Origin: Fibrobacter sp.
GTDB lineage: Bacteria > Fibrobacterota > Chitinivibrionia > Chitinivibrionales > Chitinispirillaceae
Reading direction: 5' to 3'
Length of the DNA: 64,000 nucleotides
Assembly: GCA_012513915.1 (NCBI GenBank)
Contig: JAAZBG010000183.1
Coordinates: 1-64,000 of the forward strand
A model generated the notes under the pieces. It saw nothing but the letters and a program-made list of their open reading frames with translations, was not told the DNA's origin and ran no database searches. How positions within the stretch are numbered: the stretch's first letter is position 1; the number at the start of each line of letters is the position of its first letter. Positions 46,077 to 56,362 of this stretch are shown here, piece by piece. The position numbers and the translations under genes are program-made.

Positions 46077-47765
46077 ATGGCAACATTTACACTATTTGAT
46101 TTTTTCAGTCTTTGCGCAGGTATGTCAATTTTTCTCTACGGTATGCAGCAGGGTGAGAAAAATCTCAGGCACATCGGCGGTTCAGATCTTAACAAAATCA
46201 TAACAATTATCACCAGGCACCGGTTGAGTGCATATTTTGCAGGTTTTTCACTTACCATGCTCACACAATCATCGTCTGCAACCACGGTGATACTTGTCGG
46301 GCTTGCCAGTGCACAAATGATGACACTCGGACAATCGCTTGGGATGATTCTCGGGGCAGACCTTGCCACAACCTTTACTGTTTCTCTTTTTGCTTTCAAA
46401 TTTTACCAGATCGCACCGCTTCTTATTGCTGCAGGATACCTTATCTCACTTATCTCAAAAAGCAGTAAAGTAATCAGTTCCGGAAAGCTACTGTTTGCAC
46501 TCGGATTTGTTTTTTTTGGTATGCATATGATGGCCGATTCGGTTTCGGCACTTCAATCGAATACGACATTCAATCACATGATTAATGCCAGTTTCTCCAA
46601 TAAATGGTACGGACTTCTCGCCGGAGCACTTATTACTGCAACACTGCACAGTAGCGCCGCAACGCTTGCAATAGTTATTTCCCTTGCAGATGCCTACCAG
46701 AGCTCAACAGGGAACACACTTACTCTTGTCCAGCTCTTCCCTATTGTTCTTGGCGCAAACCTTGGAACGTGTGCGACTGCACTGTTGACTACAATCAAAG
46801 CGGACCTTGAGGGAACACGAGTCGCATGGGCACATTTTTTCTTTAAACTCTTTGGGATTGTAGTAGCGTTTCCGTTAACCGGACTGCTCGCATATGCTGA
46901 TACACATATTCATACCGGAGTAGCAATCGCTATCGCGGGACTTCATACATCTTTTAATATCTTTATTGCAATCATCTTCCTCCCCTTTCTGCGTCAGTTT
47001 GAATCATTTATCCTCTTTCTTGTCAAACAGGATAAGCGTCGCCAGAGCAGATTCCAGACAAGCTACATCTCTGAGAAGTATGTCACGGTACCGGTGCTTG
47101 CAATCTCTCAATCGATCAAGGAGATATCGGGAATGTCTGAAAAGGTCAATCTGATGCTCGAGAAAAGTTCTGAACTTATAAGTAAATTTGAATATGACAA
47201 AAGCGTGGAGATAAATCAGCTTGATGACGAAGTGGATTTTCTGTATGAAAATATCGTTACTTATATTACAGGATTATCACGACAGGAACTCAGCGAGGAA
47301 CAGGTATCGCAATTGTATGAACTTATGATGATTACAGCGGATATAGAACATATTGGTGATACTGTTTCTAAAAGCATAATCAGTCTGATCCAGAAGACAG
47401 AAACAGAACGGATACCGCTCTCTGTAGATGGGAAAAAAGAGATTGCAGATTTTTATGCTATGACAACGCTTAACTTTGAAGAGATTATGGCTGCATTTTT
47501 ATTAAACGACAAGAACATTGCAGAGTCGATTCTTAGTCGCAAAGTAACGATGCGAAATCAGTTCAACACCCTGTTTGAGCATCATATGAAACGCCTCTAT
47601 CTTGGTCGTAAGGAATCACTCCAAACAACATCTATTCACAAGGATCTTCTTGAAGAGATACAGCGGATTAACCACTATACATTCCGGATTGCCACTGCAA
47701 TTATCAAACACACCGTCGCGTTTCCAAAAAATGAATCGCAGGAAATGACTATGGTAAAAACATAA
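46077..47765 (+). CDS. Na+/Pi cotransporter family protein with PhoU-like C-terminal domain
   Basis: 562 residues. The membrane part has two inverted repeats, each with the signature of Na+-dependent phosphate symporters: LTQSSSATTVILVGL and LHSSAATLAIVISLA. Several hydrophobic helices follow (to about residue 315). The remaining ~240 residues are helical and PhoU-like (VNLMLEKSSELISKFEYDKS; MMITADIEHIGDTVSKSI). This is the bacterial NptA/YjbB-type architecture, which imports or exports phosphate with sodium. ATG with AGGGACG upstream. It appears monocistronic. Confidence 0.93.
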   Translation: MATFTLFDFFSLCAGMSIFLYGMQQGEKNLRHIGGSDLNKIITIITRHRLSAYFAGFSLTMLTQSSSATTVILVGLASAQMMTLGQSLGMILGADLATTFTVSLFAFKFYQIAPLLIAAGYLISLISKSSKVISSGKLLFALGFVFFGMHMMADSVSALQSNTTFNHMINASFSNKWYGLLAGALITATLHSSAATLAIVISLADAYQSSTGNTLTLVQLFPIVLGANLGTCATALLTTIKADLEGTRVAWAHFFFKLFGIVVAFPLTGLLAYADTHIHTGVAIAIAGLHTSFNIFIAIIFLPFLRQFESFILFLVKQDKRRQSRFQTSYISEKYVTVPVLAISQSIKEISGMSEKVNLMLEKSSELISKFEYDKSVEINQLDDEVDFLYENIVTYITGLSRQELSEEQVSQLYELMMITADIEHIGDTVSKSIISLIQKTETERIPLSVDGKKEIADFYAMTTLNFEEIMAAFLLNDKNIAESILSRKVTMRNQFNTLFEHHMKRLYLGRKESLQTTSIHKDLLEEIQRINHYTFRIATAIIKHTVAFPKNESQEMTMVKT

Positions 47766-48018
47766 AGTAATATTGATTCAACCTGCAATTTACCGGATAC
47801 TACTATGGCATCTTCTCAAAGCTGCTTATCCTTATATACTTGTAGACTTTTCACCACTCTCATGATACTATAGAACATCACCGGAATATTTACCGGTAGT
47901 GCCGATAATCAATACAGTAAAACAAGTGTATTGTATTGAATGTTTATCATGGATTTTTGCATGTATCATTGCAGGGAGCTACTTTACTCAAATCACTTTC
48001 AACACAGGACAAGCGTCT

Positions 48019-51000
48019 ATGATTCACTTAGCCGGGTATACAATTTCTAAAGAGATCTATAAAAGTACGAATTCAACAATTTTTCGGGCTGTACGTAATG
48101 CTGATCACGTTCCGGTTGTAGTAAAATTTATAAACAAAGAGTATCCTACTGATCTGGAATGTTCCTATTTTGTAAGAGAATATGAACTTACCAGGAAGTT
48201 TTCAAGTGATAGAATCATCAAGGCATATGATTTTATAAAGTACAATAATAGTTATGCACTGATCCTTGAGGATTTTGGTGGCGAGTCGATTGACACTTCA
48301 TATATCAGCAAGGAATTTGGATTAAAGGAAAAAATCGCACTTTTTTTAAAAATTACCGATGCAGTAATTGAAGTGCATCGGGAAAATATCATTCACAAAG
48401 ATATCAATCCGTCAAACATTGTCATCAACATGGAAACCGGTGAAGTTAAACTTATAGACTTTGGTATTTCATCAGAATTGACACGTGAGACACTCGATGC
48501 GGTCAATTTGTCAACGCTTGCCGGAACACTTGATTACATTTCACCGGAGCAGACCGGTCGTATGAATCGTCCTGTTGACTGTCGTGCGGATCTCTATTCA
48601 TCAGGGGCAACATTTTATGAATTACTCACTGGTAAACTTCCGTTTTATGGTAATGATGATGTAGAAATAGTATATGCGCATATTGCAAGAACTGCTCAAT
48701 CACCTGCATCAGTAGATTCGTTGATACCACAGGTGTTATCCGATATTATCATGAAACTGTTATCAAAAGCACCTGAGAATCGTTATCAGTCTGCAAAAGG
48801 TTTAAAAAAAGATCTTGAATATTGTCAATCAATGCTTAACTCCAGCGGAGCAATCAGTATTTTTCCTTTGGGACGTCATGATTTCAATGATCATTTCCAA
48901 ATCCCGCAATCACTGTACGGAAGGGAACGGGAGATCGAAAAGCTGGCAGAAAGTTTAAATTTCTGTGCTGATGGGAATACGAAAATGCTTCTTGTAAGTG
49001 GATATTCCGGTATCGGCAAGTCATCACTGATCCATGAAATACATAAACCGGTAGCAGGTAAAAAAGGTTATTTTATTTCCGGTAAATTCGATCAGTTTGA
49101 ATGCGATATCACTTATTATGCAATTACTCAGGCTTTTTCCGAACTGATACGTCAGATTCTTACTGAACCTCAGGAAATTCTTGATGCATGGAATAAACGA
49201 ATAATTGATGCGCTTGGTTCGAATACGCATCTCATTATTGATATCATCCCTGAACTTGAACAGATAACCGGTCCGCAGCCGGCACTGGTTGACATCAATC
49301 CCCTTGACGCACAAAACCGTTTTCAACTTGCTTTCAGAGAATTTTTAAAACTGTTTGCAAATGAAACACACCCTCTGGCACTCTTCATTGATGATCTTCA
49401 GTGGAGCGATCATTCAACCCTTGATTTACTTAAAAACATTATTACATCGCAAGATATACGCTATCTGCTTATTATTGGCAGTTATCGGGATAACGAAATC
49501 AGGATTGGACATCCGCTGGAAGGCTTTATTGACTTTTTAAATAAAAATGCAGCCGAAAACAGTATTGCATTTGATCGATTACATGTTGAACCGCTCCTTG
49601 AATCTTCTGTCAACAGGCTTATTGCTGATACGCTCCATAGTGCTTCTGACACAACAAAACCACTGACATCACTGATTTACAAAAAAACACACGGAAATCC
49701 GTTCTATATCAATCAGGTACTGACAACACTTTACCATGAAAATGTATTTACTTTCAATGCAGAAAACGGACAATGGCAATGGGATATCAGTGAGGTAGAA
49801 AAGGCACAGATCAGTGATAACGTTATCGATCTTGTTGTTGCCGGTATCAATAAGCTTAATACCGAAACAGCATCAATACTTAAAATTGCAGCATGTATTG
49901 GAACAAAGTTTGATCTGAAGACACTTGCGACTTTATCCAAAGTACCATTGAAAGCAATTGGAATCAAAATCTGGGGTGCCATTGAAAAAGAGATCATTTA
50001 TCCTATTGATGAAAACTACCTTCTTGTGAAATTCCTGCAGGCGTTTGGCAATGTTGATTTTGATCTCTCTTTTAAATTCCAGCATGACCGGATTCGTCAG
50101 GCTCTTTACTCACTGATTTCCGAAACTGAGAAACCATCAATACATCTGCAAATAGGCAGACAGATGCTTGATGCAAGTCGTATATCAGGTAAAATTGATA
50201 CTTTATTTGATATCGTCAATAATATGAATATCGGTAAAGCATTGATAAAATCAGAAGCTGAACGAATCGAACTTTCAGATCTAAACCGGAGTGCTGCAGA
50301 TAAAGCCAGGAAATCAGCCGCATTTTCATCGGCTGTCTCCTATTATGAAACAGCACGGGATTTACTTACAGAACAGGAATGGGTTAAACGTCAGGATATC
50401 CTTTTTTATATGTCAATTGATTTGACAACCTGCACACTACTAAGCGGTGATATTGTAAAAGCTGGTACTTTATGCGATCAGGTTTCTCTGCTTGCCCGGA
50501 CACCTATTGAGAAGGCAATTGTCTCGAATATCAGAATGTTGATTTTCGAATTTCAGGGAAAGATGGTTGAGGCAATAGAAGAAATAAGGGCCACATTGCG
50601 CTCGTTTAATATCGAGTTACCATCAACACAGCAGGAAATTGGTATGGCTATGCAAACCGGTATAGGTAAGATGCAGGGTGGAATTGCAAGGATATCTATT
50701 GACAATCTCGCAAATCTTCCTGAAATGACCAATCCTGAAATGCAGATGGTGATGCAGCTTTTGTATCAGGTGATTCCACCTGCTCTTATAACTAATCCAC
50801 CATTGTCAATGGTTATCGCACTCATGATGTTCGATTTGTCACTCACCTATGGTACAACACCTTTTTCAGCAAAAGGTTTTACAGATTGTGGCATCATACA
50901 GTGCGCAGTACTTGCTGATTATAAAACAGCTAATAAACTTTGTGAAGCAGCATTTGCAGTAATCAACAAATTTAACGCTGAGAGTCTTAAAGCTGCTGTA

Positions 51001-53208
51001 TATTTTTGTGTTACCTATAGTTCCTACTGGCGGACCCATTTCAGTGAAAGTCTTCGCTACTATGAACTGTCCTATCAAACAGGACTGCAAACCGGTGATA
51101 TCCAGCATGCATCATATGGGATAGCTCATAAAGTATTTCTTAATATTCATGTGGGAATAAATCTGCAAAGGTGTGAAGATGAAACCGATCAGGCAATTTT
51201 GTTTTTACAAAAAACACAAGCAGTTACACCAATGCTACTTGCGAGACTGGCGAAGCAGACAATAAAAAAATTAACCGTTCCTGACATTAATGCATCTTTT
51301 GAACAATCCGACAATGAATTGCTTGGGATTATAAAAAGCACTCATAATATAGCGTTCGAATTCCGTTATTGTCAATACGAAACGATGCTCAACATCCTGT
51401 TTGATAATATGATTGAAGCTGAAAAATGGAATGCACTGACAGATCAGTCTGCCTTTGCTGCAAGTGCGGACTTCCCGATAGCCGACCACTATCTATTCCA
51501 GGGTTTAATTTTAATCCACAGATATACGTCCTCACCGGATGTGGAAAAGCCGGCTCTGAAAGAAAAGATAACTACGATTCTTGAAAAACTTAAAAAATGG
51601 AGTGAAAACTGTGCCGTTAACTTTGCGCATAAATATTACCTTCTTGCAGCAATGACAGCGATCATTGACAATAAACCACTTGATGTCGTTACCGGACTTT
51701 TTGATCAGGCGCTGACATCAATAAACGACACAGATTTTACCCATATGAAAGCGTATATCAATGAGTGCCAGGGAAAATTCTGGTTAAGTAAAGGTATTGA
51801 AACAGTAGGAAAAGCGTTTATCCGCGATGCTCACTACTTGTATAGTCAATGGGGTGGAACACGAAAAACTGCAATACTTGAAAAGCAATACCCTCAATTC
51901 TTTATGTCATCAGATACCATAATAAGTAAAACAGGACGTACCCGGGGCACGACAACCCGCTCAATTGACATTATGTCAATCATGAAATCATCACAGGCAA
52001 TCTCCAGCGAAATAAGATTTGACAAGTTGCTTACGATTCTCATTCAAACAATAATAGAAAATGCAGGGGCTCAGTGCGGATACCTTCTTCTCAAGAATGA
52101 CAAGGCAAAAGAGTACACGATTGAAGCCATGAAATGCGAGCATGTGGATACAATCAAGGTAATGGAAAAATTACCCTATACACAATGCGATACAATCTGT
52201 CATGAAATAATTCAGTATGTCATACGAACAAAGAAACACATCGTTCTTGATAATGCATGTTATGATGAAACGTTTCGTAATAATGCATATATTCGTGCTA
52301 ATGAGATCAAATCGGTACTGTGTCTGCCTATTGTTTATCAGAATATGTTGAAAGGTATTGTGTATCTTGAGAACAATCTCTCCCCGGGTATATTTACCGC
52401 TGAGCGTCTTGAAATCCTTATGATGCTTGCTTCGCAGGCGTCAATATCAATAGAGAATGCCCAATTGTATGAGACTCTTGAAGACAAGGTACGGGAACGT
52501 ACTGTTCAGTTAAAATTTGCAAACGAACAGCTTAAGGAATTATCGCTGCATGATCCATTGACAAACCTTCACAACCGCCGGTATGCATATGAATTCGTTT
52601 CGGATCAGGCTGTCAAGTTCATAAAAAATAAAGTACGGTCATTGAGTAATGAAAACAAACGGAGCCAGTCTCCACGTGATAATGTGCTTGGTATATTCAT
52701 GATAGACATTGATCATTTTAAAGATGTTAATGATACCTATGGTCACAAATCCGGAGATAACGCATTGGTTGTCTTTTCCGATGTGCTTAAAAAACTGATA
52801 CGTAAAGATGATTTTATTATTCGCTGGGGCGGTGAAGAAATCCTGATTATTCTTAATAATACCAGTGAAGATTATCTTGAATCGTTTGCGCGTAAAGTCC
52901 TCGCAAGCGTTCAGGCCGAACCGATTGAGGTTGCTGACGGGAAACTGATTCATATCACCTGTTCGATCGGTTACACCGAAATGCCATCAAATATGTCAGC
53001 ACCTGAGCTGTTAACACTTGAGCAAACTATTAACCTTAGCGATTTCGCCTTGTATCTTGCAAAGGAACACGGACGAAATATTGCAGTACATGTTGCTGCA
53101 AAGGAACAGAAATCGATATCTCATGCGTATATTGATTATCTGTTACGATTGAATAAAAACACTGCGATAAACGACGATTATGTAAGTATAGAATATATTA
53201 AAACCTGA
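48019..53208 (+). CDS. Multidomain Ser/Thr kinase-AAA ATPase-GAF-GGDEF signalling protein
   Basis: 1729 residues from the ATG at 48019, which has AGGA nine bases before it and starts directly at the kinase fold; the frame is open from 47899. Residues ~1-285: Hanks-type kinase (IIHKDINPSNIV catalytic loop, IDFG, PEQTGRMNRPVDCRADLYS). ~305-600: AAA_16-type ATPase with Walker A GYSGIGKSS and Walker B ALFIDDLQWSD. A long helical TPR-like middle follows. ~1335-1480: GAF. The C-terminus is a GGDEF domain with the active-site loop as RWGGEEILI (~1602) and an upstream RKDD (RxxD inhibitory site). It is probably an active diguanylate cyclase under kinase/ATPase/GAF control. Similar layouts end in histidine kinases in many bacteria. 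Confidence 0.92.
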   Translation: MIHLAGYTISKEIYKSTNSTIFRAVRNADHVPVVVKFINKEYPTDLECSYFVREYELTRKFSSDRIIKAYDFIKYNNSYALILEDFGGESIDTSYISKEFGLKEKIALFLKITDAVIEVHRENIIHKDINPSNIVINMETGEVKLIDFGISSELTRETLDAVNLSTLAGTLDYISPEQTGRMNRPVDCRADLYSSGATFYELLTGKLPFYGNDDVEIVYAHIARTAQSPASVDSLIPQVLSDIIMKLLSKAPENRYQSAKGLKKDLEYCQSMLNSSGAISIFPLGRHDFNDHFQIPQSLYGREREIEKLAESLNFCADGNTKMLLVSGYSGIGKSSLIHEIHKPVAGKKGYFISGKFDQFECDITYYAITQAFSELIRQILTEPQEILDAWNKRIIDALGSNTHLIIDIIPELEQITGPQPALVDINPLDAQNRFQLAFREFLKLFANETHPLALFIDDLQWSDHSTLDLLKNIITSQDIRYLLIIGSYRDNEIRIGHPLEGFIDFLNKNAAENSIAFDRLHVEPLLESSVNRLIADTLHSASDTTKPLTSLIYKKTHGNPFYINQVLTTLYHENVFTFNAENGQWQWDISEVEKAQISDNVIDLVVAGINKLNTETASILKIAACIGTKFDLKTLATLSKVPLKAIGIKIWGAIEKEIIYPIDENYLLVKFLQAFGNVDFDLSFKFQHDRIRQALYSLISETEKPSIHLQIGRQMLDASRISGKIDTLFDIVNNMNIGKALIKSEAERIELSDLNRSAADKARKSAAFSSAVSYYETARDLLTEQEWVKRQDILFYMSIDLTTCTLLSGDIVKAGTLCDQVSLLARTPIEKAIVSNIRMLIFEFQGKMVEAIEEIRATLRSFNIELPSTQQEIGMAMQTGIGKMQGGIARISIDNLANLPEMTNPEMQMVMQLLYQVIPPALITNPPLSMVIALMMFDLSLTYGTTPFSAKGFTDCGIIQCAVLADYKTANKLCEAAFAVINKFNAESLKAAVYFCVTYSSYWRTHFSESLRYYELSYQTGLQTGDIQHASYGIAHKVFLNIHVGINLQRCEDETDQAILFLQKTQAVTPMLLARLAKQTIKKLTVPDINASFEQSDNELLGIIKSTHNIAFEFRYCQYETMLNILFDNMIEAEKWNALTDQSAFAASADFPIADHYLFQGLILIHRYTSSPDVEKPALKEKITTILEKLKKWSENCAVNFAHKYYLLAAMTAIIDNKPLDVVTGLFDQALTSINDTDFTHMKAYINECQGKFWLSKGIETVGKAFIRDAHYLYSQWGGTRKTAILEKQYPQFFMSSDTIISKTGRTRGTTTRSIDIMSIMKSSQAISSEIRFDKLLTILIQTIIENAGAQCGYLLLKNDKAKEYTIEAMKCEHVDTIKVMEKLPYTQCDTICHEIIQYVIRTKKHIVLDNACYDETFRNNAYIRANEIKSVLCLPIVYQNMLKGIVYLENNLSPGIFTAERLEILMMLASQASISIENAQLYETLEDKVRERTVQLKFANEQLKELSLHDPLTNLHNRRYAYEFVSDQAVKFIKNKVRSLSNENKRSQSPRDNVLGIFMIDIDHFKDVNDTYGHKSGDNALVVFSDVLKKLIRKDDFIIRWGGEEILIILNNTSEDYLESFARKVLASVQAEPIEVADGKLIHITCSIGYTEMPSNMSAPELLTLEQTINLSDFALYLAKEHGRNIAVHVAAKEQKSISHAYIDYLLRLNKNTAINDDYVSIEYIKT

Positions 53209-53226
53209 TAGATGATTTGTCAATCA

Positions 53227-53370
53227 CCCATGTTTATGGGCTTCCTGATGCGGTTAGCAGTTCTGAAAGATAGTTGTACAATATCTTGTCAGGGACATAC
53301 TTCCGAACCCTGACTGTTAAGGAGGGAATTCTTACGTATCCGTGGAAATGAGCCCACGCTTACGGTCAGG
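53227..53370. ncRNA. Candidate structured RNA or hairpin block of unknown class
   Basis: The gap between two convergent genes is richer in G+C than other spacers and holds a series of inverted repeats: CCCAT/ATGGG (53227-53231, 53236-53240); outer CCTGA/TCAGG (53244-53248, 53366-53370); AAGATA/TATCTT (53267-53272, 53282-53287); GTCAGGG/CCCTGAC (53288-53294, 53308-53314); TAAG/CTTA (53318-53321, 53331-53334); CGTGG/CCACG (53341-53345, 53354-53358). Together they make a closed multi-branch structure. It does not match tRNA, tmRNA, SRP or RNase P signatures. Strand undetermined. Confidence 0.4.
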
Positions 53371-53423
53371 CCTCGGAATAAATCTTATCTTTTAGGTATT
53401 TAACTGGTTCTATCGCTAGAATA

Positions 53424-53459
53424 CAAAAAAAACTGCCTGAAAGTTTACACAATCAGACA
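53424..53459 (-). terminator. Terminator of the dual-PPIase gene
   Basis: Read on the minus strand, CTGTCTGA pairs with TCAGGCAG (plus-strand arms 53452-53459 and 53432-53439; one G-U pair), followed at once by T8 (53424-53431). It lies 38 bases past the stop. Confidence 0.92.
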
Positions 53460-53496
53460 GATAGTACACACTGTAATTAGTAAGATACTAAATACT

Positions 53497-54495
53497 TTAT
53501 TTAAAGTCAATTAATTCAACATCAAAAACAAGTGTTGCATTTGGAGGAATTACACCACCCGCACCGCGTGAGCCGTAGCCGAGGTTTGATGGAATAATCA
53601 GTGTTCTTCTTTCGCCTCTGCTCATATCAAGCAATCCCTCATCCCACCCCGGGATAACCATACCGACACCAACCTGAAACTCAAACGGTTCATTGCGGTC
53701 GCGTGAGCTATCGAATTTCTTTCCGTTAAGTAATGTTCCAGTATAGTGCACTTTGATATTTGCACCGCGTGATGGCTTATTTCCATCACCGGCTTTTTCC
53801 ACTTTGTACATCAGACCGGATGATGTTGTGGTAACAGATCCGAACTTTTCTTTAATAATTGCACCCTGTTCTTCAACAGCTTTTTTTGCTTTCATGTTTT
53901 CTTTTTCTTCAGCTTTCTTTTTGAGGGCATCAAACGCGGCCTGATCATTCTTGAATGCTTTAGCCTTATCGCCAACGCGGATGATTTTTACACTGTTCAT
54001 TACATCACCCTGAGTGATTTTTTTAACAACATCCATACCAGTGATAACTCTGCCAAATACAGTATGCTTATCGTCAAGATGCGGAGTCGCATCAAGGGTG
54101 ATAAAGAACTGACTGCCATTAGTACCAGGTCCGGCATTTGCCATCGAGAGAATACCCTCGGATGAGTGGCGTAGTGTTGCATCGAATTCATCACCGAACT
54201 TATATCCGGGACCGCCGGTTCCATTGCCCTGAGGATCACCACCCTGAATAACAAATCCAGGAACGACACGATGAAACTTGATACCATCATAAAACGGACC
54301 GTTTTTTGATGTCTTGATGTGACCCTCTGCAAGTCCGGAAAAATTTACAACGGTTAAAGGAGTTTTTTCATACTCCAGTTGAAGAACGATTTTCCCTTTT
54401 GTAGTCTCCATCTCTGCGTACAACCCATCCGGGTATTGTGCAGAAACTGATGCGATAGTTGATGCTGCTACTGTCAATGCAATTAGTCCTTTCAT
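53497..54495 (-). CDS. Dual peptidyl-prolyl isomerase: cyclophilin fused to FKBP
   Basis: 332 residues from the ATG at 54495, or 339 from a GTG at 54516 that has no better ribosome binding site. A signal peptide ends ASVSAQ, so it is exported. Residues ~30-170 are cyclophilin type: [59 protein letters not shown] charged helical linker (~180-225) joins an FKBP domain: VKVEKAGDG-like start, [41 protein letters not shown] and [26 protein letters not shown]. Both active-site sets look intact. Likely helps fold exported proteins in the periplasm. Preceded by the zinc-ribbon-like gene. Confidence 0.93.
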   Translation of the reverse strand: MKGLIALTVAASTIASVSAQYPDGLYAEMETTKGKIVLQLEYEKTPLTVVNFSGLAEGHIKTSKNGPFYDGIKFHRVVPGFVIQGGDPQGNGTGGPGYKFGDEFDATLRHSSEGILSMANAGPGTNGSQFFITLDATPHLDDKHTVFGRVITGMDVVKKITQGDVMNSVKIIRVGDKAKAFKNDQAAFDALKKKAEEKENMKAKKAVEEQGAIIKEKFGSVTTTSSGLMYKVEKAGDGNKPSRGANIKVHYTGTLLNGKKFDSSRDRNEPFEFQVGVGMVIPGWDEGLLDMSRGERRTLIIPSNLGYGSRGAGGVIPPNATLVFDVELIDFK

Positions 54496-54525
54496 AAATA
54501 GATTCAAACCTTTCACCTTATATAT

Positions 54526-54813
54526 TTAGTCCCAATCAAACGGCGATCGCATCGATTCCTTCTCTTCCGGATCGATAGTAATATCCTTCGCCTCTTTGAA
54601 TTTGTTTTCAATCTCCGCTTTTCTTCTCTCCTCATCCTCCTTGGCTTTCTTCATTTTTTCATCCCATGCAACACCCTTTTTCTGATTTTTCAGGAAATCA
54701 TCAAAGTTTGCCTTTTGATGTTCATGAGATTTATGCTCCACGATTTTCTGATTCACCGGATCGATAATCAGTGTACCTTTACACATTGGACATTTGACTT
54801 CAAATTGGCTCAT
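54526..54813 (-). CDS. Small zinc-ribbon-like protein with charged helix
   Basis: 95 residues. An N-terminal CPMC pair (VKCPMCKGTLII) could bind metal, but no second Cys pair is present, although His residues (HKSHEH) follow. The rest is a Lys/Glu-rich helix (KKAKEDEERRKAEIENKFKEAK). Strong GGGAGG ribosome binding site. It ends nine bases before the PPIase GTG, so probably one operon. Family and function not recognised. Confidence 0.8.
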   Translation of the reverse strand: MSQFEVKCPMCKGTLIIDPVNQKIVEHKSHEHQKANFDDFLKNQKKGVAWDEKMKKAKEDEERRKAEIENKFKEAKDITIDPEEKESMRSPFDWD

Positions 54814-55074
54814 AACACCCTCCCAGTTACCTGATTGGTATTCTAAACATACAAATAATTCAACGCAGAAACGTTCTGTAATGTATCAGAATTTTTCACA
54901 ATTACTTTAACAACTGTAAAAATACATTTAAAATATTCCATAATACTATCGTATTCTTTGCGTACAGAATTATTTTATATACCAAACAGGACTTGTAAAT
55001 TTAAAAACAATGTACTATTTGTTGTATTATTCAGGTTATTAGAGAACAACATTCATTTAAGCGTATAATTACCT

Positions 55075-55908
55075 ATGAGCGAATTACCATTTTCAGGGTT
55101 CAGCGAACTTATAGAAAAGCCACTTATTAAAAAAGATATTCATTCGCTCAATGCGATCAAACGAATCTTTCTTGATGAGCCATCAACGATTAACAATCCT
55201 TTCAGCACGCTTATCAATAAACTTACCGGTAAAGATCTGGCAAATGGAGATGCTATCACTCACTGGAAAAAAATTATTGATAACAAGCGATGGCTTGAAC
55301 AGCGGATCGGCAGAGTGATTAGTATTCAGGCTGCTGCAATAGACTATTTCAGTTCTCAGATATCAACCACTCCAATACTGAGTATTCCGGTTGCATCACC
55401 GGCAAAACCTGTATTACAAAAGTCAAATGAAGAGTGGATTGACCGTATCTACACTCCCGGTTACCATCTTGAGAAGTTAAAAGAGGAAATGATGCGCGCA
55501 AAACGCTACAAAAACGCGCTGGCGACGATTTTTCTGGACATAGATAACTTTAAAGCGGTTAATACAGCACTTGGAAACAGTGGTGGAGATCAGGTACTTA
55601 CACTTGTTGTGAAAATAATCAAGAAAACTATCCGAACTGTGGATATTATTACAAGGTACTCCGGTGACAGATTTCTACTGATTCTTCCAAACACAAACAA
55701 GCGGGAAGCACAGGAACTGGCGGAACGTATTCGGGAAAATGTCGCACAGCGTACAAAAACGATTTCCAATTATTCAAGTGGCATTTCTATAACACTGTCA
55801 GTTGGACAGTGTTCAAAAGATGATTCATCAATGGATTATCTGAAACGGCTGGTGAATACGCTTGATGATGGTAAGAGGAAAAAACGTAACTCAGTCTATG
55901 TAATGTAA
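55075..55908 (+). CDS. Degenerate GGDEF-domain protein
   Basis: 277 residues, no membrane segment. The C-terminal ~165 residues are a GGDEF fold: YHLEKLKEEMMRAKRYKNALATIFLDIDNFKAVN (the metal-binding region is retained), RTVD (RxxD), then RYSGDRFLLILP where RYGGDEF is expected, and a SITLSVGQ ending. SGDRF replaces GGDEF, so cyclase activity is doubtful; it may be a c-di-GMP sensor or regulator through the RxxD site. The N-terminal ~130 residues are helical and unrecognised. ATG start, weak ribosome binding site. Confidence 0.82.
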   Translation: MSELPFSGFSELIEKPLIKKDIHSLNAIKRIFLDEPSTINNPFSTLINKLTGKDLANGDAITHWKKIIDNKRWLEQRIGRVISIQAAAIDYFSSQISTTPILSIPVASPAKPVLQKSNEEWIDRIYTPGYHLEKLKEEMMRAKRYKNALATIFLDIDNFKAVNTALGNSGGDQVLTLVVKIIKKTIRTVDIITRYSGDRFLLILPNTNKREAQELAERIRENVAQRTKTISNYSSGISITLSVGQCSKDDSSMDYLKRLVNTLDDGKRKKRNSVYVM

Positions 55909-56026
55909 AAAAAAAATCCAGAATGGGCATTTGTGCACTTTTTCGTTACCCATTTTGTTAAAGCTGAATTATATTTATAAAATAGTTCTAATCGTTAAAG
56001 TTCAACCTCGGTCAAAGGCAAAACAC

Positions 56027-56362
56027 ATGGATATCGGTGGCAGAGAAAAGAAAAACTTTCATGTAATCGATGTAGTTGGTAAAATAGACAGACTTAAAGA
56101 TTCTATCGTTTTGAAATCCTACATTAACACCCTTCTCGAAAAAGAAACCAGTAATGTTGCACTTAACCTTGCACAGGTTACCTACCTTGATAGCGGTGCA
56201 CTTAATGTGCTGATTTACTGTCACAATCAGGTTAAGAAAAAAGGTGGCAGCCTTGTTCTGATCGAACCAAATGAATACGTTCGTGATGTCCTTGAGGTTG
56301 TCGGGTTGAATAAACTGGTACAAATCTACTCTTCCGAGGAGGAATTCGACAATGCTTTTTAG
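56027..56362 (+). CDS. STAS-domain anti-sigma-factor antagonist
   Basis: 111 residues from the ATG at 56027, about ten bases after AAAGG; the frame is open from 55931 without support. Anti-sigma antagonists are released from or bound by kinases according to phosphorylation of one Ser. The family pattern is present: FHVIDVVGKIDRL, NVALNLAQVTYLDSGALNVLI with the candidate phospho-Ser in DSG, and SLVLIEPNEYVRDVLEVVGLNKLVQIY. It overlaps the next lipoprotein gene by 11 bases. Confidence 0.9.
   Translation: MDIGGREKKNFHVIDVVGKIDRLKDSIVLKSYINTLLEKETSNVALNLAQVTYLDSGALNVLIYCHNQVKKKGGSLVLIEPNEYVRDVLEVVGLNKLVQIYSSEEEFDNAF

Noticed and set aside
53360-53385. GGTCAGGCC...GGAA stretch resembling SRP RNA
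   Set aside because: The rest of the conserved GGAAGGNAGCA loop is missing, so SRP RNA is not supported.
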